Below, in pieces: positions 35,478 to 42,541 of a DNA stretch of 64,000 nucleotides. The stretch's first letter is position 1. Every line of letters begins with the position of its first letter. The stretch comes from Dorea formicigenerans (GTDB taxonomy: Bacteria > Bacillota > Clostridia > Lachnospirales > Lachnospiraceae): contig NZ_CP102279.1 of NCBI RefSeq assembly GCF_025150245.1, forward strand, positions 3,097,423 to 3,161,422. The letters are read 5' to 3'. Position numbers and translations under genes: made by a program. The notes beneath the pieces are model-generated. The model was not told where the DNA came from and searched no databases. It was given only the letters and a program-made list of their open reading frames with translations.

Positions 35478-35891
35478 TTATTCTCCTGTACTTCCAAAAG
35501 CCCCGGTTCCTCGTTCATTACCAAGGTCCAGGACAAAATCTGCGATCACGACCGGTGTAATCACCAGCTGACCGACGCGTGTGTCTTTATGAATGGTCTG
35601 AGAAGATGTGCTCACATTGCTGATAATGGCATGAATCTCACCACGGTAACCGGAATCAATCGGTGGAAGTTCGCATACCAGTCCTTTTGCTGCCATGCTG
35701 CTTCGTGGAAAGACATATCCGGCAAATCCATCTGGGATGATGAGACCGAATCCAAGTGGAATTCTTGCAACCTCGCCTGGTTTTAATACGCAATCATAAG
35801 GCATGAATACATCCGCACCGGCATCATTTTCATGTGGTCGGAAGGGATGATGATCTGCTTTCAGACCAAAGTCAATCAGTTTAATCTTTAT
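35478..35891 (-). CDS. dut: dUTP diphosphatase (dUTPase)
   Basis: A trimeric-type dUTPase of 137 residues that converts dUTP to dUMP, keeping uracil out of DNA and supplying dUMP for thymidylate synthesis. Motifs visible are DAGADV (motif 1), PRSSMAAKG (2), IDSGYRGEI (3), RVGQLVI (4) and GTGAFGSTG (5). The frame lacks an ATG until residue 30, after motif 1. The natural start is ATA at 35891-35889, nine bases after AGGAGG, where the family's usual MKIKLIDFG would read with Ile in place of Met. It overlaps the ThyX-like gene by 11 bases. Confidence 0.92.
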   Translation of the reverse strand: MKIKLIDFGLKADHHPFRPHENDAGADVFMPYDCVLKPGEVARIPLGFGLIIPDGFAGYVFPRSSMAAKGLVCELPPIDSGYRGEIHAIISNVSTSSQTIHKDTRVGQLVITPVVIADFVLDLGNERGTGAFGSTGE

Positions 35892-36660
35892 GGCTGCTCA
35901 CCTCCTTCCTGATGAGCAATGGATAATCTTCTTTTAAGATATCAGCAGGAGTCCAAAGTTTTGAAATAGGATTCTGGCAGGACATCTGTTTTTCCATGCA
36001 GCTTCCTCTCTGACAGAATGGACCGGTAAGATCCGGTGCAAAAAGGATTGGGCTCAATTTGTGCAATCTTTGCCAGATCTGTAGCATCACAATCCTTGTT
36101 TCATCCGTATTTCTTCGGCAGGTTCTTTGGCCAATCATATGCTTCCACTGGTAAGGTGTCGCGCTGATGATCAGTACGTTTCGAAGTCCCTGAGGTGTGG
36201 CATATCCGGCTGAATCATGATCAATGCCTAAGGCACAAAGCTCTGCATAATGATCCAGATCTGACTGACAGCTTTTCTTGTAAATATCCTGGATTTCTTT
36301 ATCTGCTTTCATGATTCCATATGGAATAGCAAATGCAGCATGACCGGAATAATTGCTGTACTGCAGAGATGCACTCATGTATTTCACTTCGTTCTGATGC
36401 CTGGTGATCTGTGCCAGGAAGCGTCTGCTTGCACCAACAACAGCCACGGAAATGACCATGAATTTCTGTACTGTTGGATGCGGAAGTCCTGCAATGTTTT
36501 CTACGGTTTTCTGACTGTAGGATTGATGGTAAAGCTCCATCAGATCTGCCATGTTCTGGATCGTATGACCGTGTTGTGTGAGCCTGGCAGCAAAGACCAT
36601 ATTCTGTTCTGCTTCCCGGATTCCATAGCAGTTTAAGATAGCTGTTTCAATGTGATCCAT
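35881..36660 (-). CDS. ThyX-like (FAD-dependent thymidylate synthase family) protein
   Basis: A 259-residue protein resembling flavin-dependent thymidylate synthases, which methylate dUMP using folate and FADH2. The family signature RHRxxSx4SxRY appears only in altered form, RHQNEVKYMSASLQY: the third Arg, the first Ser and the last Arg are replaced or shifted. The reaction may therefore differ, or the site may have drifted. AGGAGG precedes the ATG. The gene lies between a MazG-like and a dUTPase gene, the enzyme that would make its dUMP substrate. Family membership is likely; activity is uncertain. Confidence 0.75.
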   Translation of the reverse strand: MDHIETAILNCYGIREAEQNMVFAARLTQHGHTIQNMADLMELYHQSYSQKTVENIAGLPHPTVQKFMVISVAVVGASRRFLAQITRHQNEVKYMSASLQYSNYSGHAAFAIPYGIMKADKEIQDIYKKSCQSDLDHYAELCALGIDHDSAGYATPQGLRNVLIISATPYQWKHMIGQRTCRRNTDETRIVMLQIWQRLHKLSPILFAPDLTGPFCQRGSCMEKQMSCQNPISKLWTPADILKEDYPLLIRKEVSSHKD

Positions 36661-36973
36661 AGGCCTGTTCCTCCTTTACCAGAGCTTTTAAAAGGATAAG
36701 ATAATTGATGCAGTCTGTGATTTTTTCATCCCACTGTTCCATGTCAAAATGTAACAGAGTGGAATAACACATATCGTAAAGGGATACGACATGTTTCGAC
36801 ATCATACCGGCCAGTGCTGCTTTTGGATCGCAGTTTTGTAAGGCGGCAGCAATCTTGAATGCACTGAGGCGGTCAATATTGTCACCGGTATATTCTTTCT
36901 TTTTATGTGCCAGAATATCGGCACACTTTCTCATCTGAAGTTCAAATACAATATTAAATTCTTCTTGTGTCAT
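36647..36973 (-). CDS. MazG-like / nucleotide-associated helical protein
   Basis: A 108-residue all-helical protein starting MTQEEFNIVFELQMRKCADILAHKKKEYTGDNIDRLSAF and ending WDEKITDCINYLILLKAL. These resemble small phage proteins related to MazG nucleotide pyrophosphatases. The Lys-Lys-Glu-Tyr start and the terminal Asp-x2-Asn-Tyr are the usual conserved features. The stop overlaps the ThyX-like start, so it belongs to the same operon. It may hydrolyse a non-canonical dNTP; the substrate cannot be read. Confidence 0.68.
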   Translation of the reverse strand: MTQEEFNIVFELQMRKCADILAHKKKEYTGDNIDRLSAFKIAAALQNCDPKAALAGMMSKHVVSLYDMCYSTLLHFDMEQWDEKITDCINYLILLKALVKEEQAYGSH

Positions 36974-37002
36974 GTGATAGTTCCTCCTTTGTTTTGTGAT
37001 GG

Positions 37003-38556
37003 TTATCGTTCGAGATCCTTGGTTTTTGATCTTACTGGTTCCGGAATCTGCATCTGAAGAATGGCATCAACATTCTGATCGGCAGTATCCAGATCTTTTA
37101 ATTTTTCTTTCAAGCTGCTTATTGCTTCTTCTTCGGAAGCTATCTGCTGTTGCAGTTTTTCTTTTTGTAAAGTCAAGGTTTTTAGGCTTGTCATCTTTCC
37201 ATCCTGATAAAAGGATTTCAGCCAATCTCTGGCTTCTTCATATTTCTGAATTTCCTTCGCATGTTCTTTCCGGTACTTTTCTTTGTACTTTGATTTTGAA
37301 AACTGGGAATAAACTTCTTTATTTGCATAGTACTGTCCGGTATAACGGATCTGATTGTTGAGGATCCTTAGATCGGAACGATGCTGAGCAACCTGTGTCT
37401 GCATTTCTTTTAGTTCTTGCTTTGATGCAAGCAGTGTGTTTTTCAAATCTGACTGTGTATCAAATCCATGTTCTTGCACATAGATAATGGTATTTGCCAT
37501 TTGCTGCAGGTTAGAAAGTTTTACCCGATGAGCATAAGCCGGGCTCTGCATTGCTTTCACATTTGTCTGGAGATTTACAATCAGGCGCAGGTGAGATCTG
37601 ATGTAGAGAATGGCCAATGGATCCTTGCGTAAGAAGGTCTGTTTCAGGTATTCTTTTCCATATCGTGTTCCCAGTGCACGTTCAGTAATCCGCTTCTGTC
37701 GATCAGGATGAAGATAGCTGTATCTGCCACGATGCTCAATCACAGAGATTTGAAATTGTTCCAGAAGTTTGGATTGGAATTCATCAAAACTATTGGATGT
37801 GGCAGCACATTCATCAATTGCATTTCGCAAATATTCTTTCTGTGTAAGGAACACGGTGGATGTTGGCTTGAGACCATCTTCGATGATTTTCTGATTGATT
37901 TCATCTAATTTTTGCTGACCATGTTTCTGTGCCATATACTCTTTCTGAGTGATTTTTTTCTCAGCCGGTGCAAGAAGATCTATTTGGTGAAGTCCTTCCT
38001 GTTGGCACCGATCCATGACGGTTTTCTTAAAAGTGTTCATGAATTTATCAGTGGATCGATGCTTGTAACCGGCGGCTTCCTCATGTGGTTTATCCATATA
38101 AGGCCGCCTTTCCACTACAGTCTTTCGCACACTGTTGATGACGATATGAGTATGAATATTTCCGGATTCATTGTGACCATCAGTATGAGTAACCACCAGT
38201 GCCTGATATCCGGGAAACATCTGCTTTGCAAGGTCCAAACTGATTGCCTGTGCTCTCTCTCCGGTAAGACCGTTTTCTGTAACATCGGCTGGATCGTAGC
38301 TGATAATGTAGTGGTGACTTTTGATATCTTCACGTTTCTTATTTTTGTGAAAATGAGCATTTGTCAGTTCACATTCCTTGTCAAAAGACATCGGATCACA
38401 GTTCAGTCCATCCATATAAAACTCTTTTCGTAGGATGCTTCGTCCGGATTCATCTACTATCTTTTTCCCGGTTTTTTCATCATGTTCAAACAGAAGGTAA
38501 TTGATAGCAGCCGAGTAATTTGCATTTCTGCTTTTAATGTGTTTTACGATTGCCAT
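37003..38556 (-). CDS. Relaxase (MOBP-like mobilisation nuclease)
   Basis: A 517-residue nuclease that nicks oriT and pilots the strand into the recipient. The N-terminal domain begins MAIVKHIKSRNANYSAAINYL, and the metal-binding three-histidine motif reads THTDGHNESGNIHTHIVIN. An N-terminal Tyr (NYSAAINYL) is the candidate nucleophile. The C-terminal 200 residues are a long coiled coil. The start overlaps the end of mobC, and the two act together. Orientation is opposite to the transfer genes, as in other Tn1549-like elements. Confidence 0.92.
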   Translation of the reverse strand: MAIVKHIKSRNANYSAAINYLLFEHDEKTGKKIVDESGRSILRKEFYMDGLNCDPMSFDKECELTNAHFHKNKKREDIKSHHYIISYDPADVTENGLTGERAQAISLDLAKQMFPGYQALVVTHTDGHNESGNIHTHIVINSVRKTVVERRPYMDKPHEEAAGYKHRSTDKFMNTFKKTVMDRCQQEGLHQIDLLAPAEKKITQKEYMAQKHGQQKLDEINQKIIEDGLKPTSTVFLTQKEYLRNAIDECAATSNSFDEFQSKLLEQFQISVIEHRGRYSYLHPDRQKRITERALGTRYGKEYLKQTFLRKDPLAILYIRSHLRLIVNLQTNVKAMQSPAYAHRVKLSNLQQMANTIIYVQEHGFDTQSDLKNTLLASKQELKEMQTQVAQHRSDLRILNNQIRYTGQYYANKEVYSQFSKSKYKEKYRKEHAKEIQKYEEARDWLKSFYQDGKMTSLKTLTLQKEKLQQQIASEEEAISSLKEKLKDLDTADQNVDAILQMQIPEPVRSKTKDLER

Positions 38557-38920
38557 TCATACCACCTGCCAGTTTCAGTACCTCTTTTCTCAATAGGAAT
38601 AAGTCCGTGATGCACTGATGGATTTCATTTTCTATAGCACGAGACTGACTGCCACCACTGTTAAAATGCTTGGCGATCTGATTGAGATTCGATCCGATTT
38701 TTCCATATTCACTGACCAGTTTTCTGAGATCATTCATGTCTGCAACAACTTCAATCTGATGATGGATTTGCTTTTCCAATAGAAGTTTCCTCAGATATTC
38801 TGATCGGCTAACAGATAAACAAGCAGCGCCTTGGTCTAATAAATCCAGTTCGACATCTGTAAGACGTAATCCTATAAAATGTCTGTGATTCAGTTCTTTA
38901 TCTTTGTTTTTTGTTCTCAT
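38534..38920 (-). CDS. MobC-like relaxosome accessory protein
   Basis: A 128-residue protein with a ribbon-helix-helix-like N-terminus (HFIGLRLTDVELDLLDQ ... VSRSEYLRKLLL) and the C-terminal MobC phrase YGKIGSNLNQIAKHFN. MobC proteins bind oriT and help the relaxase open DNA. It is transcribed leftward from just beside the inverted repeats that look like oriT. AGGAGG precedes the ATG at a short three-base distance. Conserved block D lies about 240 bases upstream. Confidence 0.88.
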   Translation of the reverse strand: MRTKNKDKELNHRHFIGLRLTDVELDLLDQGAACLSVSRSEYLRKLLLEKQIHHQIEVVADMNDLRKLVSEYGKIGSNLNQIAKHFNSGGSQSRAIENEIHQCITDLFLLRKEVLKLAGGMNGNRKTH

Positions 38921-38965
38921 ACTCCTCCTTTCGCTGAGACTATTCCTCCCGCCGGGAATCCACGT

Positions 38966-39079
38966 ATTTCAATATCGGCTGTCCCTTCCGATATTAGAAA
39001 TAGTGCTGTGAACACCTTTAGGTGGAACCAACAGACAAGTGAAACGTCTGTTATTGAGAGGGTATGGGGAGATCCCCAT
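38966..39079. other. Candidate oriT of the ICE
   Basis: Three hairpins are packed beside mobC. ATTTCAATATCGG (38966-38978) pairs with CCGATATTAGAAAT (38988-39001). AACAGAC (39030-39036) pairs with GTCTGTT (39046-39052). ATGGGGA-GA-TCCCCAT lies at about 39064-39079, with a smaller CACCT/AGGTG between. Location upstream of mobC-relaxase and this symmetry are typical of oriT; I cannot place the nick. Confidence 0.6.
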
Positions 39080-39158
39080 CAAGATAAATCCCATAGGAGA
39101 ACAGGATGCCAAATGGCAATACTGTTAAACATGGGTGGATCTTGCTCTGTATGTGTAC

Positions 39159-39201
39159 CCCTCTATATAACGAAACGCTGAGAGCCTGTTTTACAGTGGG
39201 G
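39159..39201 (-). promoter_or_regulatory. Conserved ICE block, copy D (inverted)
   Basis: The fourth copy, on the minus strand, almost identical to copy A. It points at mobC and the relaxase, so all four copies read into ICE genes. Its leader would include the whole oriT region. Confidence 0.7.
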
Positions 39202-39286
39202 GAAAAGAAAAAATATCAAAAAAATGATGATTAATGGTGAGCTTGTGATAGAATGAAAAAAAGAGAAAAGCATAAGTGTTGGATAT
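39202..39286. other. Short intergenic stretch
   Basis: A/T-rich, with no gene or clear hairpin. It marks the change from ICE sequence to the decayed region. Confidence 0.4.
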
Positions 39287-39454
39287 ATGCTTCGCATTGA
39301 TTGCTGGGGAGCTGAAAAAGATTTAAAAACCACATATGGATCAGAATGTGCGCTTACTTCATTGGCTGTGGATGAGCCTTTAGAATATGCAAGATTATAT
39401 CTCGATGGCAATTTACAGATGTGGATAGATTCAGAAGATTCACTTGAATTATAG
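39287..39454 (+). pseudogene. Truncated DUF6061-like gene
   Basis: A 55-codon frame (MLRIDCWGAEKDLKTTYG ... LYLDGNLQMWIDSEDSLEL) that matches residues 24-79 of the intact 79-residue protein at 60786-61025 at roughly three of four positions. The first 23 or so residues are gone, and an in-frame stop lies upstream. It is either a cut fragment left by recombination or, less likely, a shortened working copy. Confidence 0.75.
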
Positions 39455-40334
39455 AACAAGAATAACGGGTAGAAAACTTCTGATGCCCATTTTACAAGGG
39501 GTTCGAGTTTTTTATGTCTGCTGGCGCTATTTCTCTGCTGGAGTACTATTTTCGGGATAATGGCGAAAGGCTTTAGCGGTATAGTTAGAAGCACCGTTTC
39601 CATATTTTGTATTGGTTATGGTTTTTATATAATCGCTGGAATAATAGTCAATTGTAGAGCAAATGAAATAGACACAGGGGATTAAGGAAGAGTTGAAGGC
39701 AGATAAACAGATGGAATGGGTAGCAAATAAATACTATACAAGAGTGTGAAAAGGGAATTTTGAATAAGGAGATGATTTGGCAATAAGGTGCAGTAATCTG
39801 GTGGAAAGCAAGTCTGAAAATGGCTTGCTTTTTGCTTTACAATGTGGTTAGTTGATGTATATAATTATGATAAAGAGATAAAATTGATTTTTATATTTTG
39901 GTTCGATATTGTGATGCAGTTTTTATCCCAAAAAGAGTAAAAATCGAATTATCCGCATAAACACAGGGATTTTAAGCAATATGAAACAAAAAATAAAAGA
40001 ATTTTACCACTAATTTACTACGAATGAAAGAACCTTGATACGACAGAGAAAACAGCATAAATAAAGGCAAAATTGGCATTTCATACAGAATATGAGATGT
40101 CTTTTTTGTTGCTGTAATACAGTATAACTATTCTTTTTCTGCTTGATTATTAATCATTTTTTAGGACATGAATTGTCAAGAGCTTGTTGCGTAGCAATGT
40201 TTACACTCTTGATAATTTATGGAATAAAAAATATTCTGACAGATACTAGAAAAGTGATGACTACTCAATTTTCTAATGATATAATATGATAAATAATAAT
40301 AGATAAACTTGAAGTGATTAAGGAAGTGTATGCC
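39455..40334. other. 880-base region without an intact gene
   Basis: Stops interrupt all frames. One readable fragment (about 39687-39750, ELKADKQMEWVANKYYTRV then stop) looks like the end of a lost gene. The rest is A/T-rich, and I recognise nothing in it. The disorder suggests old deletions at the edge of the ICE. Confidence 0.5.
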
Positions 40335-41090
40335 ATGAAAAAATTTTTGAAAATAATGTTAATCATAATTGGAGCGATTTCTTTGATTTTTGTAGCTCTG
40401 ATAGGGATTGGTTTATTTGTTGATGTTGAATATGATGACCATATTGAAAATGGTCGTTATACTTATGTTCCGGAAGAAGAAAATAAAGATAATGAATACG
40501 TGGAATTTACGATAAATGATTATGATAAAAATAATGCCAAGCTTGTATATTATGACACGATTGAAGAAGCTATTCAACTTTCCACTTTGAATGCTGAAAA
40601 TGAGGAACTTTCGGTTCCTGCTGATTTTCTTAATCATGTTGATGAAACCTTGCATATATGGCAAGGCAAAAAATATGATACGATTTTCTATCGGGCTGGA
40701 AATGATAACGATGATATTCAAGGCTTAGTAATGGCTCGTTGTAAAAAGCAGATACAGAATGGGCATACACAATACGCATTTATAAATGCTACACCGGTTA
40801 CAACGAAACGAGATAGAATTTTGTTAGATGATATTACAGAGCTTATTCACTCTTCTTTGAAATTAAGTGATTTCCAACAAGACTTAAACCCCGATTATCC
40901 AAGCAAGCGTTTTGTTTACGGCTATGCACATGATAAAGAAATCTATTCATTGGAAGTAGAAGGACAAAAACCGGACGGTGTAATTGAAATCAATGTATAT
41001 GACAGAGTCATGTATCTATGGTATTACAATGACTTACAAAGTAACAAAAGAGGTGACTGTTTAAGCTATTCGGTAGATGTACCTAAATAA
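40335..41090 (+). CDS. Exported protein, unknown
   Basis: A 251-residue protein with an N-terminal signal or anchor (FLKIMLIIIGAISLIFVALIGIG) and an acidic extracytoplasmic region. AAGGAAG lies eight bases before the ATG at 40335. The DNA is A/T-rich and the protein has no familiar domain. It stands alone, between decayed DNA and a structured non-coding segment. It resembles uncharacterised lipoprotein-like genes that accompany mobile elements, but it has no lipobox cysteine. Confidence 0.6.
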   Translation: MKKFLKIMLIIIGAISLIFVALIGIGLFVDVEYDDHIENGRYTYVPEEENKDNEYVEFTINDYDKNNAKLVYYDTIEEAIQLSTLNAENEELSVPADFLNHVDETLHIWQGKKYDTIFYRAGNDNDDIQGLVMARCKKQIQNGHTQYAFINATPVTTKRDRILLDDITELIHSSLKLSDFQQDLNPDYPSKRFVYGYAHDKEIYSLEVEGQKPDGVIEINVYDRVMYLWYYNDLQSNKRGDCLSYSVDVPK

Positions 41091-41119
41091 AATGACATTT
41101 TTACATAATACTATATTAT

Positions 41120-41275
41120 TAGTTAGGCAGACGGAGTGATCCAGACACGGTGGCAGGAAAATCTTTCAGATTTTTCTGCCATGTCTTGCAAGTGGCTGGT
41201 TTACTTCGTCTGTGAGCGAGCCTGTGGCGAGCGAAGATTAAGCCCCCGTTATCTAACAAGGGGGGCACAAAAAAC
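41120..41275. other. Highly structured non-coding segment
   Basis: A nested set of inverted repeats. CAGACGGAGTGATCCAG (about 41129-41145) pairs with CTGGTTTACTTCGTCTG (about 41196-41212). Inside it GGCAGGAAAATCT pairs with GATTTTTCTGCC. A further hairpin (GCCCCC and GGGGGGC, about 41243-41267) follows. It is locally rich in G+C within A/T-rich flanks. It may be an oriT remnant or a structured RNA. Confidence 0.5.
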
Positions 41276-41447
41276 AAAAGACACTATACACTAACAGGCG
41301 GAAAACGCTGTATTTACAAGGCAAAACCGCATTTTATAAGATGTGATATAAAAAGTATCTATTTCACAAAAGAAAAACAATAAATTTAAACATTATAATA
41401 TTTTAATTTTTGTGGTAATGATATGCAAACTTTTTAGGAGGGAAGAT

Positions 41448-41672
41448 ATGGATTGTAAAATGACTGATATTATTGCTATTATTTCAAGTATCATTGCTAT
41501 TGGTTATTCAATTTATTCCATAATTACTAAAAGTTATATTCGTCAATACAACCTTGAAAAATTTGAACATTTTTCTTTAAATCAGAAGAAAGTTTGTATT
41601 GTTTTCAATTTTATTATGACACTTATAATTGGGATAAGTGGGGTGTATATATTGCTATTATACTTATTCTAA
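41448..41672 (+). CDS. Small two-helix membrane protein
   Basis: A 74-residue protein with two hydrophobic helices separated by a basic loop (KSYIRQYNLEKFEHFSLNQKK). AGGAGGGAAG precedes the ATG at 41448. It is the first of several small, A/T-rich genes on this strand, some with membrane helices. No relatives recognised. It might be an immunity or anchor protein, but the sequence gives no direct support. Confidence 0.55.
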   Translation: MDCKMTDIIAIISSIIAIGYSIYSIITKSYIRQYNLEKFEHFSLNQKKVCIVFNFIMTLIIGISGVYILLLYLF

Positions 41673-41732
41673 TGGGATTGAAAGCATTTATGTAGCAAAT
41701 AGCAAAATTTTATAAGTGAAACGAGGTACTCT

Positions 41733-42146
41733 ATGGAAAAAAAGGAACTTATCAAACTATATTTACAAAATGTGGATAAAATGTTTGGATATGCCAACAT
41801 GAACGCATATATTGATGAGCGATTAAAGAAGTATACGAAATACTGTCAAAGTAAAAAGCCAGAAGAACAGATTATTATATGGCTGAAATTATTGCATGAA
41901 AATTTCGGAAAAAAGATTGTTTATTTAGGAAGTTACTTAGCATTACAAGAAAAGGATATGAGCTATTTAAATAATGCGTTCAATTCGGCAGTAACATGGG
42001 GACAACTCACAATAACAAACAGCGGTTGCGACCATTCCATTCACGCTTGGAATATTTTACCACATATATTCTGTGCAAACCGCTTTCGTGACATTGAAAA
42101 AATATTTCCAAAAGAAAACGGACTTAGTAAGAATGCAGATTTATGA
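41733..42146 (+). CDS. Soluble protein resembling toxin-immunity proteins, unknown
   Basis: A 137-residue soluble protein (MEKKELIKLYLQNVDKMFGYAN ... HAWNILPHIFCANRFRDIEKIFPKENG). The helical make-up and lone position among small genes are like polymorphic-toxin immunity proteins, but I cannot name a family with confidence. It may be a shortened version of a longer protein, as the C-terminus stops abruptly after a helix. GAAACGAGG precedes the ATG. No toxin is visible nearby. Confidence 0.5.
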   Translation: MEKKELIKLYLQNVDKMFGYANMNAYIDERLKKYTKYCQSKKPEEQIIIWLKLLHENFGKKIVYLGSYLALQEKDMSYLNNAFNSAVTWGQLTITNSGCDHSIHAWNILPHIFCANRFRDIEKIFPKENGLSKNADL

Positions 42147-42261
42147 GTGGTTATAAGAAGTATCTGCCAAAAAGAAAACACCGATAAAGCCTGTAAAATA
42201 GGGATATATCGGTGTTATAAGAACTTATGAAAAGATAATTAGAAATTTATTTTATGTTTTA

Positions 42262-42510
42262 ATGGACAAAACAATTGTCAAGGATGGATGGCTATATAGA
42301 AATGGATTTTTAAGGAAGAACTGTAAAATAAGATTAACGGATATTACCCAGATGAAAAGAAAAAAGAATTTATTTGGAGAAGCTCTTATTTTATATAAAA
42401 ATCAGAAAAAAATCGCTAAAATTTCTGCCCGAAATAGAAATGTGGACTGGCTGCAAGTAAAGATTGCAGAAATAAAAAAGGATAAGAAGAAATTAGAACG
42501 TAAAAAATGA
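42262..42510 (+). CDS. Short protein, probably a fragment
   Basis: An 82-residue frame with a PH-like pattern (IVKDGWLYRNGFLRKNCKIRLTDITQMKRKKN ... FGEALILYKNQKKIAKISARN), resembling part of the neighbouring membrane protein's soluble domain. The ATG has no ribosome-binding site, so it is probably the remaining 3' part of a larger gene. Its end is 31 bases before the next gene. Confidence 0.4.
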   Translation: MDKTIVKDGWLYRNGFLRKNCKIRLTDITQMKRKKNLFGEALILYKNQKKIAKISARNRNVDWLQVKIAEIKKDKKKLERKK

Positions 42511-42541
42511 AAAATGTGAATCATATAGGGAGATTGAGTTT

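Larger units (their letters stand above)
8313..39201. mobile_element. Tn1549-like integrative conjugative element (core)
   Basis: The span from conserved block A to block D contains a complete set for Gram-positive conjugation: PcfB, VirD4, Maff2, VirB6-like, PrgI, VirB4, NlpC/P60 hydrolase, DUF4315, DUF4366, TopB, relaxase, MobC and oriT. True ends are not determined. The leftward repressor/peptidase/polymerase region may also belong to it. No integrase or serine recombinase for it was found here, so either it lies outside the window or the right end has decayed. Confidence 0.8.

Noticed and set aside
39163-39603. 146-codon minus-strand frame
   Set aside because: Antisense to the DUF6061 fragment and overlapping conserved block D; no start signal.
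41120-41275. IncQ-type nick sequence in the structured segment
   Set aside because: Neither strand contains the TAAGTGCGCCCT core, so an oriT call of that type is not supported.
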